Assembly (NCBI GenBank): GCA_036426205.1
Contig: CM071569.1
Span: 4,466,876-4,530,875, forward strand
Length of the DNA stretch: 64,000 bases
Direction: 5' to 3'
Source of the DNA: Ascaphus truei
Taxonomy: Eukaryota; Chordata; Amphibia; Anura; Ascaphidae
Part shown: piece by piece, positions 34,975 through 48,169 of the stretch
Numbering within the stretch: position 1 is the stretch's first letter
How the letters are laid out: each line of letters starts with the position of its first letter
Translations under genes and position numbers: made by a program
The notes under the pieces: generated by a model
The model's input: the letters and a program-made list of their open reading frames with translations, nothing else
Told to the model about the DNA's origin: nothing
Databases searched by the model: none

Positions 34975-35165
34975 TTTTATCTTATATAGTGCCAACAGTG
35001 TATGCCATGCTGTATATACCGTAGAATGAGTTCCCTGCCCTGTTGAGCTCACACTCTAATTGTGGTGACTGAGGCACAGGGAGATCGAGTGACCTTTCCA
35101 AGGTCACTCACAAGGAGACCAGGCACTGAGATTCAAACTAGGTTCAGTCCTTTCAAAGGCATTGG
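34975..35165 (+). repeat. LINE 3'-end-like interspersed repeat
   Basis: Contains ttatatagtgccaacag, gttccctgccctgttgagc, actgaggcacagggagatcg and ctttccaaggtcactcac, in the same order as at 48170-48645. This arrangement is typical of L2/CR1-type 3' untranslated tails. Confidence 0.55.
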
Positions 35166-35182
35166 GAAAAGAATCAAGGAGC

Positions 35183-35250
35183 GCCCTGCGACCTGAAACG
35201 CGTAGGAGGGAGTACATGAACTTGTCTGTCAAGTTATGTGTACAATAAAG
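35183..35250 (+). repeat. GAAACGCGTAGG motif with AATAAA
   Basis: gcgccctgcgacctgaaacg followed by cgtaggaggg, with AATAAA about 40 bp further on (caataaagcc). A second instance of the two-part motif. Confidence 0.5.
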
Positions 35251-35392
35251 CCTTTCTGACTAGTATTGGATCTGGGTCCCCCTCCATTTCTCCAGTGGCA
35301 GTCCACACTGATATCTCCTCCATGTATGGCACATTCATACACAGCCAGACTGTTACAGGCATCACCCCAGAGTGCAGGACAGCACTACTAAG

Positions 35393-35850
35393 GCACGTTC
35401 TATAGTGCCGGGCGCGTGCTACGCCGTGAGCGCGCGAGCAGATTTTTAGTTGGCTGACGTCAGTCAGCCTTTCTACAGAAGGCCGAGCGCGCGCACGGCA
35501 GGGAGAGGGGAGCCGACAGACAGCGGTGAAGATGAGGAAATTCATCTTTTCGCGCCGCTGCCTGCGCTCAAATGTATGTATGTGTGTGTATGTGTGCATG
35601 TATGTATGCATGTATGTGTGGATGCGTGTTTGTATGGATGTGTGTGTGTGCGTGTGTAAATAATTGCAGAACTAAAAAAAAATATTTATTAAAGTTTGTT
35701 TTCTTTAAAAAATCTTATCTAGGACTTACTTTCACTCACACAACCCATGCACACACATATACTCACACATACATACACACATATACACACACATAAAAAT
35801 ACATATACATTACCTCCAGCTCACGGCACTATATACAGGAAAAGCATGCG
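35393..35850. mobile_element. Probable PIF/Harbinger-like MITE with internal simple repeats
   Basis: Starts with taa then ggcacgttctatagtgccg; the right side has ctcacggcactatatacagg, an inverted counterpart. The interior is CpG-rich, then (TATG/TGTG)n at 35570-35660 and (CACA/CATA)n at 35740-35810. The two simple repeats are roughly complementary and could pair. Confidence 0.5.
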
Positions 35851-38720
35851 GCACGCGCACGCGTGGCCGCATGCTGTATATTACAACCCTAACACTTTCA
35901 AAGGCATTAACAGCATCATTGTGCTTCTCCTCCAATCCTTTAGGGGGGTAATAATGGCCATACAGTATCTTTAAATTAGAAGTCAGTGTCTCTAGTATTG
36001 AAAGTGAACTTGAGGGATCGATCTATGGCTAGTTACAGCAGAATGATACCCAAGGTGAATCCTTTTTATATCCAAGCTGAAGTGAGGGTAGGTCCCATGA
36101 CCTAAGTTCCCAGACCACAAGATATTCAATGGGGAGGTCACATAAAAAGCAAATGTGGGTAATGTGGTGGAGTGATGCACCCGGTGGCAATGTAGTTTTC
36201 CCATATGACTAGGAAATCAGCAGGTATGATAAACAAGTGCAGATAACATAAACAAGATACAGCAACAAAACTCCTGAGTGAGGGGATAACTTATGGAATT
36301 TAATGATCATATTCTTATTAGCTCAGCATTCGTCACTGGAATGGGGCATTTCGTGTAGCAGGATGGTCCAAATGCATACATACAGTAGCAGCCTTGCCTC
36401 ATATTATGAGGTTTACCTTGTGTTTTTGATTTAACTAATCACTGCACTTCACTAATTTAGTTAATTTAGCTTAAGCACTTTTTGCACCTACTATTTTTTC
36501 CAGGATGGTCCAAATATTACCAACTGGAAGTCCCCCCCACCCCCGATTCTGGAAGTATAAACCTCTCATGTTAAGCCCCTTTCATCAAATGATAATCGTT
36601 GACTTTATTCCAAGCAAACCAATCAATAAGGGCAACATGACTATGGCATGTGACCTTCCCTTTCCATTGGCAGGTACAACATAGAGGGATTGGAGGTTCG
36701 TTCACCCTGAAGTGTGGAGTTCCCTGCAGTAATACCAGGGTGGCAGACAGAAGATGTTTTATGCGACATTGAATTGAAGCTATGATGGTGTTTGGAGTTG
36801 TGCTCCAATATATCACAATAATATATCACATTTACATGTGCACTGATTCTGTGAGTCCGTCCGTCAGTGAGTCACTTTGGGAGTTATTAATAAGCGTTAG
36901 ACGACACATATAATGTAATGAGAGCAAACAATGTCTGCACCACGGATCATCAAAGTATCTGTTAGATCCAAGGTGGCTGACACATTGCAATTGCTGTGGT
37001 ATCCCTGAGCATGACCACCCAATCTTTCCCAGCCCCAATGAGATGTGGCCCCGTTTTCCCAGCGTGGATAATATGGCCGCCAGAAAGATAATAAAGGGGG
37101 CAGTTAGAGTATCACACTGGAGATTCTGTGTGCTCATTGGCTTGGGTCCCATTACTTGAATGTGGTGCTGAGACAAACAAGGGGATACAACAGTTGATCT
37201 AAGGGTCTCACTAAGCTACAGCTTGGGCAGCAATACTTTGCTCACCTTTGTACGGCCTGGTCCAGGTAATGTAAAACCTGTGTTCCTTCCGTGTTTCTGG
37301 TTTGGTCCCAGCTCCATCTCCTTGTGGCGTTGTGCTAATTCCTTTATCTCTGTGTACTAAAGACAATGGTCAGGTCCTTGGGATCAGCTCTCATAATGCC
37401 TGTAAAATGATATGTACATACAACTATGTTTTGACATTCCAAGATAACCTAGCACATACTGTACTGTACCACAAAAAGTCATCAGCATGTTAAGAGAATG
37501 AATAGTGTGTACAGTCTTTTTAAAGGTGCATTGGCATGAGAAACTTCAGGCACACACTGTTTAATAACTTTACCAGATCCCTGATGAAGTATTTCGCTTC
37601 GAAACATGTAGGATTGTTTATACTACATTGGACACTCTCCTGCAATACTACCAGCGTCTTTCATCCTGCTTGCGCTACCCACGGGACTTTTGTTTACTTC
37701 ACTGATCACTGGGGGGCCGGCTGTGGACCTACGGTGTGATGAGGTGACGTATGAGTCCTGTCTGTGAGTGTGGCGAGTCAGAAGCTTTGCTGTTCCCTGA
37801 CGGGCTTTGAGTTGAAGCGGATCGGATGGAGCAGGAGAGATGTGTTTCCATTTGTCTCTTCAATATAACCTTCATTGGGTACTGTGTTACGGACAGCACT
37901 TGCTAGCGTTGTTTGGCTGCCCCTCCTGCTACTGTATTTAATATACTGGATCAGGAGCAGTGTGTTGAAGGAGCTCCACGAAGCAAGTTCCCATCTTCCA
38001 GAGTGGTAACATGTACCCTAAACACGCCCTGCTTATATGATTAGTACTTGTACGTGCAATCATTTACACTTTATTATTGCCACAACATAATTACTTTTTT
38101 ACACTGTGAGAGTCGTGCGCTTTGTTCTTTTTCTCTTTTACCAGTTTATGCCTGAAACCTTAACTTCGAATGGTAAACCTTGTATAGATATTTCATAGAT
38201 TGGGGTTTTCTTGGAGGCTACAGAGGGCTTTATACTAAGTGAGGTGTGTGCTTCACAAGATCAAATGTCACAGCGGTTCTTGCTCAATAATATCCCACTT
38301 ATTAGAAATACACAATGATTAAAGACAGTGTTTTAATATTTTTAGACTTGGCAAGTGGCACTCTACCTTCAACATATATCTATAGCTACATATTGTTTAT
38401 TTCACTGTAATTCGAGAGATACTTGGAAATAATGCCTACATCCCAGTGTGTCTCTCGTGTTAATGTATTTTAAATGAATAAACATAAAGCGATAGGAATA
38501 CATCAAAGCTGTCAACTGGCCAGTTCTGTAAAATGATTCTGCTGCACATTTTCTTTTTCATTTGCCTGTTTTGCATTAGATGCTCATCAGCATCTTATTG
38601 TTTATTTACAGGAATATAAGATCTTACTGGATAGCAGCATCATAATCTGCCCAGGGTGCTGCTTAGCTACCTAATGTAACCCATTCAATGGCAGAGGGAA
38701 CTGCAGACACTACTTCCACT
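35851..38720. other. Non-coding; one GAAACATG motif, no gene recognised
   Basis: A motif copy cctgatgaagtatttcgc, then ttcgaaacatgtagg, lies at 37579-37612. Minus-strand frames at 36571-36816 and 36832-37176 have no domain I recognise and are probably chance or decayed repeat. Nothing else is supported. Confidence 0.5.
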
Positions 38721-38729
38721 TTCAGATTA

Positions 38730-38737
38730 AAAGAAAG

Positions 38738-38784
<47 letters not shown>

Positions 38785-38840
38785 ATATATTATATATATC
38801 TCATATAATCTATATCTAGATTATATATTCTTATATATTC
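38730..38840. repeat. (AT)n microsatellite
   Basis: Perfect to imperfect (TA)n over about 100 bp, degrading into tctatatctaga on the right. Confidence 0.9.
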
Positions 38841-38914
38841 ATGCTAATCATGCTGTTAAGTAGACCTTCCCATGGTTGCGATGATGACTCTAAGTAAAAA
38901 TAACACTATTAGAT

Positions 38915-39245
38915 ATTATCCCCTCCTAACCCCTCCCCTTTCCTCCCACCCCATCCTCTTCTCCCCACCCGCCCCCACTCAGCCCTGCCATCCCTTCCCC
39001 CTCCCCATCTCTCTCTCCTTCACCCTCCCTCTCTCCCCCATCCCTCCCCCTCTCTTCCTCCTCGCCCTCTACTAACCTCTTCTCCCCTCTCACTCTCTCT
39101 TCCCCTTTTCTCTCTCTCCCTCCCTCCTCTCTCTTTCTTCCGCCCCTCTCTCTCCCTCCCTCCCTCTATCTCTCTTTCTCCCCCCCTCTTTTCCCTCCAC
39201 CCCTTTTCTCTCTCTCTCTCATCCCTCTCTCTCCCCCCTCTTTCA
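38915..39245 (+). repeat. Pyrimidine-rich (CT)n tract
   Basis: About 330 bp of almost uninterrupted C and T (ctccctccctct and similar). A polypyrimidine:polypurine mirror tract of this length can adopt triplex DNA. Not coding. Confidence 0.9.
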
Positions 39246-39785
39246 CTTTTAATATAATTTATTAGAATGAGATGGTATTATGGTATTCTGCATTATTTTT
39301 ATACGTAAGTGTTCTCTATTCATCCACCCTATTCCCTTTCTAACCTGTTACTCCGTGATTGTGCGCAAAGGTTAAAGTCTCCCAGATGTGACATTTCAGC
39401 AGTGGTTCTTTATGGAATGATGCATCAGCTGACACCTTGCTGAGGGTCAGTAGGAAATCTGTAGACTGTTACCAATTGGCTCTTGTACAATGACCTGGGA
39501 AGACATTGTGTCATGTTTCCGTTCTTGCTACTGTATGTGCAATGAGCCAGGTCCAGGACAAACGTTGCAGGCACAGCTTAGCAGGTTCAGCTTCAGGAAG
39601 TCATCAATTGTTTAATCCCTTCTCTGCCGGAGGATCCTGTGAAGCTTTGCGGTGCTGGGTAATGTCTTTGCCACTGAGACATTGATGCTGCAGACGGCCA
39701 TACTAGTTTTTATTTTAGCCCACGTGCCCTCCTCCTTTTTGAGGGCATAAAAAGGACTGAGTGCATTCACTTTTTTACAACTCCA

Positions 39786-39872
39786 ATAAATGCCCAGGAC
39801 ATACTTGAAAACGAGAAGTAACTCTCCATGTATTACTTCCTGGTAAAGTATTTTTTTATAAATAAACAAAAT
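39786..39872 (+). mobile_element. LINE 3' tail fragment
   Basis: gcccaggacatacttgaaaa, cgagaagtaactctccatg and tacttcctggtaaagtat match, in the opposite orientation, the 3' end of the minus-strand LINE at 57047-57140. A short A-rich tail follows. It is therefore a 5'-truncated copy of the same LINE family. Confidence 0.7.
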
Positions 39873-40417
39873 ATAATGTTGATACAAGTACTGCCCTTTA
39901 CCAGCCTCAGAACACAACCACAACTGTCTTCTTACTGTATATCATTTCAGTATGGCTAAAGAGCCCCAGGCGCCCAGTACTTGTGCACCGGTGTTGCGGT
40001 TGTTGGCCTGATGTTTGAGCTTGGCACCGGGTGTTGAGAAATGAATCACACCGCTAAGATCCTACGTGTGATGCTTCATGATATTAATGTGCTTTGCTCA
40101 TTATTTGCAAACCCCAGACCTGCTGATGACTACCAGGATCTGGCTTCCATCTTCGGCACACACTGCCAAGGCCGGACCAGCCATCTGGGGTGTTTTATGT
40201 CCCTCAAAGAAATGTTGGGAAACAAATACCTCTTGTTTTTGCCAAAATGAATCATGAAAGTTGCTTGATAGTAACCACCCCCTCCCCACCACCACAAGTT
40301 GCAAAAGAGGTCTGAGTGAAATAAAGAGCATATAAAGACTATCTCTTTGAAGCAGAGTCAAAACACTCAGATAATCTCTGTGACTATTGAAATTCTAACT
40401 AATAACACCAGCAAATA

Positions 40418-41160
40418 TGTATGTCACCCCCCCTAAGGGGTTACTAGCAGGTTCGTATATGCTGGGCCCTACCCTGTGTTGCTATATGGATACTGACAGC
40501 ACAAGGGAGTATATAAGACAGGAGGAAGGATCTGGAAGGTTCCTGGAGGATAAGAGGAGATGGGCATCGGGGAGAGTAGATAGAGATATGTCCATAAAGT
40601 AGTAGAAGAGACCTTGCCCCCTCTTATTTGTTATGTTATAGATAGGGACATTGCCTTTTAATGAGATGGCTAACAGCAACAAGCAGGTCCCAGAGGGGAG
40701 AGAACGACATGCCACAAAGGGCCCCAGACCGATGGCTCCCGGGTGTCAGTGGATCAGCTCTATTGGCAGATTTGTACATGTATTCTGTCCAGCCTACAGT
40801 ATGTGGAAGTGGCAGTTCCCAAACAGGAAATGATACAATCTTCATCAGCAGATGACCGACCAGGATCCCAGTAATTGCCCAGTTTAAATGGAGTATAACA
40901 GACATTACTCTGAAAGGGGGGTTTGGGAGATCCAATTCCAGTAAAGTAACCTATAGATACACCTCCCTCTGAGTGTTAAGAGTGGGCACTTAAGGAAGCA
41001 CAGTGTTCATGAATAACCACGAGAACATGTTACAACATTGTCATATGTGTGTGGGATGTATCCCAGTGTCTGGGGACGTGAATAAATACTGAAGTACTAG
41101 TAAAGTTCCTGGCACCCATCATTTTCACCATTCCTATCTCTCCACCCAGCCGCCTGAATC
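40418..41160 (+). mobile_element. Possible solo LTR
   Basis: Begins near tgtcaccccccctaagggg. It has a TATA-like gagtatataagacagg at about 40508 and a polyadenylation signal gaataaatac at about 41081, an arrangement like an LTR. No target duplication, primer site or internal genes were found. Speculative. Confidence 0.3.
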
Positions 41161-41199
41161 CAGCACCCTGAGTCAAGGTAATCTATGCTGAACATTCTT

Positions 41200-41272
41200 C
41201 GACTGAGCCACTGGTTGAGCCACCTGTGCTGAAGCAGGGATAGCTCTTGAGGACTGGAGTTAGCTACCCCTG
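41200..41272. mobile_element. Palindromic hAT MITE, right half
   Basis: Reads gactgagccactggttgag, cacctgtgctgaagcaggga and gttagctacccctg, with an internal deletion. Confidence 0.7.
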
Positions 41273-42599
41273 TTCTAGAAACCTTTCCCTGTCCTAGTCA
41301 AACTTTGCCTATGCATTTCAAGAACAGGGCATGCCAGAATAACATTGGTTTATAGGCAAGCTGGTCATTTTCCTAGTGACAGAAATAAAGAGAAACTGGG
41401 GAACTTCTGTTTCCGTATTCCAGCGCTTGAAATGCCAGAAACTAGAGATGTGTGGAACCTTCACGCAAGGTCACAAACCAGGCGATTATTGCCCTTTCAG
41501 CCGTCAAAAAAACCAAGGATGAGTAATAGTTTGCAAGGGATTCCCCAAGTGTTTGTAAGACACATTACAGAGGGGAGGAAGGGGAGTGGAGAGGAGGGAT
41601 GGGAGAAAGAGGAGAGGGGGAGAGATGAGAGATGAGAAAGAGTCGGAGAGAGAGAGAGTAATATTTAATAGAGCAACCATTGACTTATATACTTACCAAA
41701 ACACTCATCTACACAACATACACTGGCGACACACTTTATTCGAGCTCGGCTAGTCCCACGAATTCGGGTATACCCGGGTGTATTGAGGTTTGTGACTGTT
41801 TTCTGCCCGAGTGCATTGAGGTATTTTCCAAGCAGGGATTGAAGCATTTTATTCCCGCTGGCTGCAATACTGCACAGTATATATATATACTGCATTACAA
41901 TTCATGAATTTATGCCATCTGGTAGACACGCGAAGCATTGCAACCTATTAAATCCTAATCATTATCATTTAACAGATCAGCCGCCCGTCAGCCAGGCATG
42001 AACCCAGGCTGGGAAGGCAAACGCAACGGGGCTTGTCAGAGGTGAGGAGCGGCGCATTCCAGGTATCTGCCAGGTACATACTGGGTATTTGCTCGAATAA
42101 AGTGTGTCGGTGCAGTATTGAGGGACTTTTGCCCTTTGAGGCTTGGAGAAACATCTCACAGGGAAGCAACATTTGGAAAGAAAAACCCTTAAAAATATTG
42201 CGACTGCCCTTTGGATAGTTTTCATGTTTCTACCAGACACAGTATGACCTGTTTTCTGTTTCGGTTACTTACACAATAATACATGTTCACCTCTTTTAGT
42301 TGGAGCTGATTTCACATTGAGTACAGCCTATCCGTTCTATATCAATAAGAACTGGCAATGTATCCTTTGCTATTGTTTAGATCACATATAAACACATACT
42401 ATGCATATGATTTAGTTTGCTGTGCCCATAGGGATCTAAGGAGAAATACTGTACGACACTGTTTAGATAGTGAGCTCTCTAGGGAAGGGAATATTCCTCC
42501 TAGTCTTTATATCATTGTACATCGTAATTCACTATATTTTAAAATAGCTGTATGCGTGTAATGTTTGTGTGTTTATACTGTGTTCCGTCAGCCTGTATT

Positions 42600-42710
42600 T
42601 TCTGTATACTTCCCTTGGCTGTATACTTCTATTGGTTCTATACTTCCATTGGCTGTATACTTCTATTGGTTCTATACTTCCATTGGCTGTACACTTCTAT
42701 TGTCGAATTG
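42600..42710 (+). repeat. 17-bp tandem repeat with 34-bp dimers
   Basis: tatactt starts recur at 42605, 42622, 42639 and 42656. Units alternate between ctattggttc and ccattggctg endings, giving a 34-bp higher-order unit. All three frames are open, producing tyrosine/leucine-rich artefacts. Confidence 0.85.
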
Positions 42711-45572
42711 TCTCCATTTTGCATTGTCTGTACCCTTCAGTTGTCGGTATGTGTGCATTGTCTACATGCCTGAACAGTTTATTCAAGTGTGCAGTCTGTA
42801 GACGTGTTTACTTTGTATAGTTTGTGTTGTCTAGTCTTGTGTTGTCTGTAAACTTGTGCTTCGAGCATTCCTGTGTTCTAATTGTGCTTGTGTTGTCTCT
42901 GTGCTTTGATGGTGTATAGACTTGTATTGTCAGACCAATTTGCAGTCTATACAGTTGTGTATAGTATGCTATTCCATGAGACGGACAGCTCCCGGTGCTG
43001 AAAGACAAGTTGAAGTCGTCGTATGGAATATCACTGCTTAGTAAATATGAGCCTCGGGGGCTTATTCTATATCCGCCAACGCAGTCGATCAGAAATGTGT
43101 CAGCACCAACCATTTTCTTGATTCATAGACCCCTTTCTTTTGCCAGCGATAAGACCAGATGAAGTTGTAGTGACCACATGGAATGGGCGTGAAAATGATT
43201 GTACAAAAGGGGAAGTTTATTAACACGCACTTACATTCATTATGCAAACCACATCATTGTATATGCTCATAGGGTCTGCTGTGTTTAACCCTTTGAGCGG
43301 TTTGGGGTGTGAAGTGATGACGGACAGAAAGGGAAGAATGCAAGTGGAGATACGTGCGAAAAGTCTATTTGGGGATTCCCTGCCCTGATGAGCTTGAAAT
43401 TGGTGGGCAACAGACAGATCCTCACCTTTGGCCCAGAAGCTCTGCCCATCCAAGCAGCCCACTCTTCCTCTTTCCCTAGTGCAGTGTGAGCAGAAATGTT
43501 GCTGGCGTGGATCATAGCTTCTCCCTGCTCTCTCTGATAAATACTGTAATGCCTCACTCCTCTACTGTGCTAATGACTAGTTCCCAGTGTAAGAAGAGGA
43601 GAAGGGCAGAATTCACCAGCATTCCGGCATTAAGCATCTAACCGACGCGGGGAAAAGCTCCTACCCATGGCTGCAACGTCACTTCTGCCTGTGCACATAA
43701 TATATATTGTGCTGCCTTTTGAGGGCACAAAGGCCGCAAGGATAGCCCTTGAAGTATATCATGTTACATACCACTGCCTTGGTACCTTACATATTCCTCC
43801 ATGTATACTGCCAGTCCCAGACTCCCTTTTAAGGGAAACCGGCATGTTCATTCTTCAGAGCAGATGTAATTCCAAAGCTTTGCAGATTACCAAAAAGTTT
43901 CATCTTTCAGATGGGTCACATCTGTATGCATTCCACATCTGTACAGACATCCCATAAAAAAAGTTATCACTGTGTGCAGTGTTCTGAAGGAGAGGAGGAA
44001 GGAGGCAGATGTAGAGGCAGAGTTGGGAAAAGATTGCACATTGTCCTTGGGAGCAAGGGCAGAGAACAAGAAGGTAGGATTGTAAAGAAGGACAGAAGTG
44101 GTAAAAAAAAAATCTGCATTGTTATGATGAATAATGTATGGTGCATAGCACACAATCTGTACAACAGAATAATCAGGTGGTTTCAGCCCTTTTCTGCTAA
44201 TGTGTGTGACCCTTACCCTTCCTGTCCATAGTATCACAAAGAGCCATGGTTCCAATAAATTTGCCTAATTCAAGGCAGCCTGTAAATGATTCTTTACATA
44301 TGTTTTATCGTGTAATTATGCATTGTGAAATAGCCACAATAAATTATGCTTGTAAGCTATTGTTATTGCATTAAAATAGATGGATTGGCTATTCGTTAAT
44401 AAAAAAGCTTTCCTTACACAATGGAAATGTCATAAATCACTGGGTGTTTTTAAAAAGTCATTTTTCACTGTAGCGTTGCCTAGCTTTTTACTCCCTTTCT
44501 AATATTTATCAATGCATCAAATGTTGGATTTTTAACTTCCTCTGTTTATGAACTATTGCCATCGGCTTTCCGTACCCCAGACCAGCAGCAGGATGCAGTT
44601 ACAAAGCAACAGTGCAGGTGGTAATTCTATTAACCATGTCAGCGCCTCACTGCACCAAGGAGCTCTTATTCTCCCCAGCACATTCCGAGTGCAGCAATGC
44701 ATTACAGTTACAAAAATGTCAACCGCCAAGGGCCAAAATCAGAGAGATTTTAAACCAACGCAATGGGAAAGGACTTATGTTTCTTACCAGTTATACTTCA
44801 GTGAAGGGCATTTGACTATTCCGGCTAAGAATCAGTCAGACTGGGTTGTTGTTATTTTGAACAGAAAATGTGCATAGTTGTGGGCACTACCTTAAAAATG
44901 CAATCACTATAAACTAATACCGTGATATTTTTGATTGAATTAGTCTCAGTGATTGATGTTTTTTTAAGTAAAAAATCACTTACATGTATTTTTAAATCCA
45001 GAAGAAATATGCGTAGTCTTTGCAAAGTGCTAGTCATTGGTCATTTTTTTTGTTGAGCTCCAATGATTAGGAAATCTAATTTATACACACCGCTCCTTGC
45101 CTCAGCGCGCATACAGTGCATACAGTATTTGATGCACAACCTTCAGACATCTGTTTTTGGTGAGAAACCTCTGACCGGTAACATTTTACGTTAAACCAAA
45201 CCAACAGAAACATTGATGATTATTTTGAGAAAGTTGATCTATTATTTCACCACATATTTGAAGAACATTTCAAAAATAAATTATATATAGGTTCCCTGAT
45301 GAAGCATGGGGGTGTTGCGAAATGCGTAGGATCTGTGTTTGTCCTGAGTGAGGATCTACAGCCGTGCAGGCAGTCTAACAATAAGAAATAATCCAACATA
45401 ACAAAATCATACAGTTACATACTTATCTGTTCTTTTCTCATAAGAGAGGGTAAATTAGTTACATTCTTCGGTATTGCAGTTTACAAATGCTTTGGCCAAA
45501 GAAAAGATGTAGCATCGGGGCTCTCTGTCTTATGTTTATACATTGTCACATACTCTGTGGCACTCCTTGTGA

Positions 45573-45574
<2 letters not shown>

Positions 45575-45632
<58 letters not shown>
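45575..45632. repeat. (AT)n microsatellite
   Basis: An uninterrupted (TA)n tract of about 58 bp. Confidence 0.95.
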
Positions 45633-45636
<4 letters not shown>

Positions 45637-46125
45637 TGGAGAGTCTGGGTTTTGAGCTTACAGGGGTGTTGTGTGGGTATAAATATATGAATTGATTTAA
45701 CTGGTCCGGGACGCATATGACCTTGAGAAAGTCATTTGTTCTTCAGGGCAGGGACTCATTATGCTTGTATTGCTCTGCTTTGTGCAGAGCAGATGTTATT
45801 ACCGTCGTTAACGCGAGTAAACACACAAAATAATGAGTGTTATCTCTTTAACGATTTGTTTTTATTAGCACTACTGTTAAATAATGGGCCGTCATTTACT
45901 CAACGCCTTGTGTCAACGGGGGCTAGATTTGTAAGATGTTATTACTCCTGCTGGCGCAGTGCCAGGGGACGGACACAATGCACCCGCGGGAGACGAGGCC
46001 ATGGTTTTGCATAAGCCGCGTGCGAGAAGAGGTAACGAGAGCACCGTTTTACCATTGTCCAAACCCCAGTGAGTGCAATAACTGCTGCTCCATCTGCACA
46101 GTGTTTAGCACACAATGGTCTAGAC

Positions 46126-46257
46126 CAGGAGTGGCCAACTCCAGTCCTCAAGGGCCACCAACAGACCAGGTTTTTAGGATATCCTGGCCTCAGCACAGGT
46201 GGTTCAATCAGTCAATGACTGTTGGTGGCCCTTGAAGACTGATGTTGGCCACCCCTG
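46126..46257. mobile_element. Palindromic hAT MITE, 132 bp
   Basis: Starts CAGGAGTGGCC and ends GGCCACCCCTG. Flanks gtctagac and gtctagaa match at 7 of 8. The right arm is internally deleted. Confidence 0.88.
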
Positions 46258-46800
46258 GTCTAGAAGCATAAACGGTAGTGATAATATAATCATTTCTAAG
46301 TACATTAGACAGGAATCTCCTTTCTATAGTCCATCTGCAGCCCATGACAGCATAGACCTGCTATCGTTATAGCCCGCAATCTTTTTATTTATTTCTTCCT
46401 GTTCCGAGATGAGAATGAAGACAAGGAGCTGCATTCCACCTCTCATTCTCTTCCCGCCTCTCTCTTCTCCAGTAAGTGCCAGCTGTCACAGCCCTGTGGA
46501 TAATTACCATTTTACACACGGTGTTTAGGGAAATGCCATCATTTTTCTGATTGTGCCGCTGTCAGGCCTCATTCGATTTGGCCTCGCGCTTTAAACACCT
46601 CTTCGAGTAAGAAAAGGGGGCTGCATGGAGGAAGGTGGGGGGTGAGGGGTAGCCACCTTCTCACTTATTGCAGTCATCCAAAAATGACATTCATTTTGTC
46701 ACTGTGACAGCCTTCATCTATTCCCTCCCTCCCCTAAGTATTATACCGTCCACAGAATCAACATGTGAAATACTACACTGTTGCTGTAGTCCTTTCCAAA
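46258..46800. other. Non-repeat segment, candidate regulatory sequence
   Basis: 46370-46620 shows none of the window's repeats and has moderate complexity, with gataattaccatttta, cacacggtgtttaggg and gaagac-like words. This could be conserved non-coding DNA, but conservation cannot be judged from one sequence. Confidence 0.25.
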
Positions 46801-46939
46801 TATGAACCCCTTCAACATCAGGGGAGGTGCAACACATTGCAGGTCCCTTTTGTGTTGACGGGGTTAATATGGAAATTAGCCTATAGCATTGCTGGTCACT
46901 CTCGGTGTTGAAGGGGTTAATATAAAGATTAGGCTACAG

Positions 46940-47123
46940 CAGTGTTTCCCAACTCCAGTCCTCAGGGAACCCCAACAGGTCAGGTCTTAAGGATATCCCT
47001 GCTCCAGCACAGGTGGCTCAATCAAAATGTCAGAGCCGCGATTGAGCCACCTGTGCTGGAGCAGGGATATCCTTAAGACCTGACCTGTTGGGGTTCCCTG
47101 ATGACTGGAGTTGGGAAACACTG
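46940..47123. mobile_element. Palindromic hAT MITE, 184 bp, perfect TSD
   Basis: Starts CAGTGTTTCCCAACTCC and ends GGAGTTGGGAAACACTG. It is flanked by ggctacag on both sides (46932-46939 and 47124-47131). The two halves are almost perfect complements, meeting at a short non-paired centre near tcaaaatgtcagagcc. It is probably among the youngest copies. Confidence 0.95.
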
Positions 47124-47819
47124 GGCTACAGGGTTGCAGGCCGCTCTGGTGTCGAGTGGGTCACATTTGCAGGATCACCAGTTCATGAAATAATACCCTT
47201 TGTATAAATGAATTTCGCATTTTCTTGTGTGAAAACATTATTTATGTCAACTATTATGTACCAGACTTTGAAAATTATGACGTCTGCGATTTACAAGTTT
47301 ATCCTTAAAGTAGGAATCGCAATATTTTTATTTTGCCACGGAGTCACCAATAGAAACCCGTGATATCATCACATACTTACTGTAGGTATAAATAGACCCT
47401 AAATGCGACGATAATTCAGAAGCTTCAGACAATGCAAAGAAGTGTGGGGGACTGTGTGATGAGTATAACCCGAATAGAAGGGAAAATAATGAGTAGGTTA
47501 GAAATGTAACACAAGTGTGTGGCACCATCACAAGGGAGAAGAAATTCAAATAGCAAATATCACAAGAAGATATGATTATTGCTGGACAAAAATGGTACTT
47601 GACTGGATTTAAAGAGCGATTAAAAGACCAAGACTACGGTCAAAAGTAAAATGGGAGGCTGAAATCTGACAATTTGTTGGAGCAACGGGGAGAAGAGAGG
47701 CTGCAACCGCAGTAGGTGGAAGATCCTTGGAGAGGCTTCATCCAGCAGCGGATCTACAAGGGCTGAATATGAGATAGAGAGAGACACACAGTTTTTGTCT
47801 GTCCCGCAAGGTAGTCAGA

Positions 47820-47990
47820 TGACCATAACATGAGGAGAGAGGGAGGGGGATAGGGGGAGAGAGAAGGGATAGAGAGGAACAAAGAAACATGGGGAAAAGG
47901 AAAGTGAGGGAAAAGGGTAGAGAGAGGAAAAGGAAGGGAGAGGCAAAGGAAGGGAGAGGCAAAGGAAGAGAGAGGGAAAGGAAGGAAGGG
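47820..47990 (+). repeat. GA-rich tract
   Basis: Purine-only runs such as gagagggagggggatagggg and gggagaggcaaaggaag, locally tandem with a ~14-bp unit. Confidence 0.85.
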
Positions 47991-48169
47991 GTTGAATCTT
48001 TACCATTCAAGGGACAACATTATAACATTGTTGTGGCAACAATGGCTGGACTAGAATGTTTACCTGATGATGGACTACATACATACTTACATATATATGT
48101 AACCCCTCTTAAATGCCTCAGACTAACACTGCTGCTGGAGGTGGGGGCCTGAGTTTGCCTTATTATAAC

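Larger units (their letters stand above)
41273..46125. other. Non-coding; small satellites only
   Basis: Contains a GA-rich tract (41576-41662), a 17-bp tandem repeat (42600-42710), a TTAACCC-type MITE end at about 43288, a GATGAAG/GAAATGCG motif (45293-45332) and (AT)n at 45575-45632. No gene or exon was recognised. The frame at 44548-44877 has no recognisable domain. Confidence 0.5.

Noticed and set aside
35566..35815. Cysteine/methionine-rich and histidine/threonine-rich frames
   Set aside because: Translations of the (TATG)n and (CACA)n simple repeats inside a MITE.
36832..37176. 114-codon minus frame as a gene
   Set aside because: No domain recognised and stops all around; at best a decayed repeat.
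44548..44877. 109-codon plus frame as an exon or gene
   Set aside because: No recognisable domain, no splice context and no codon bias; consistent with a chance frame.
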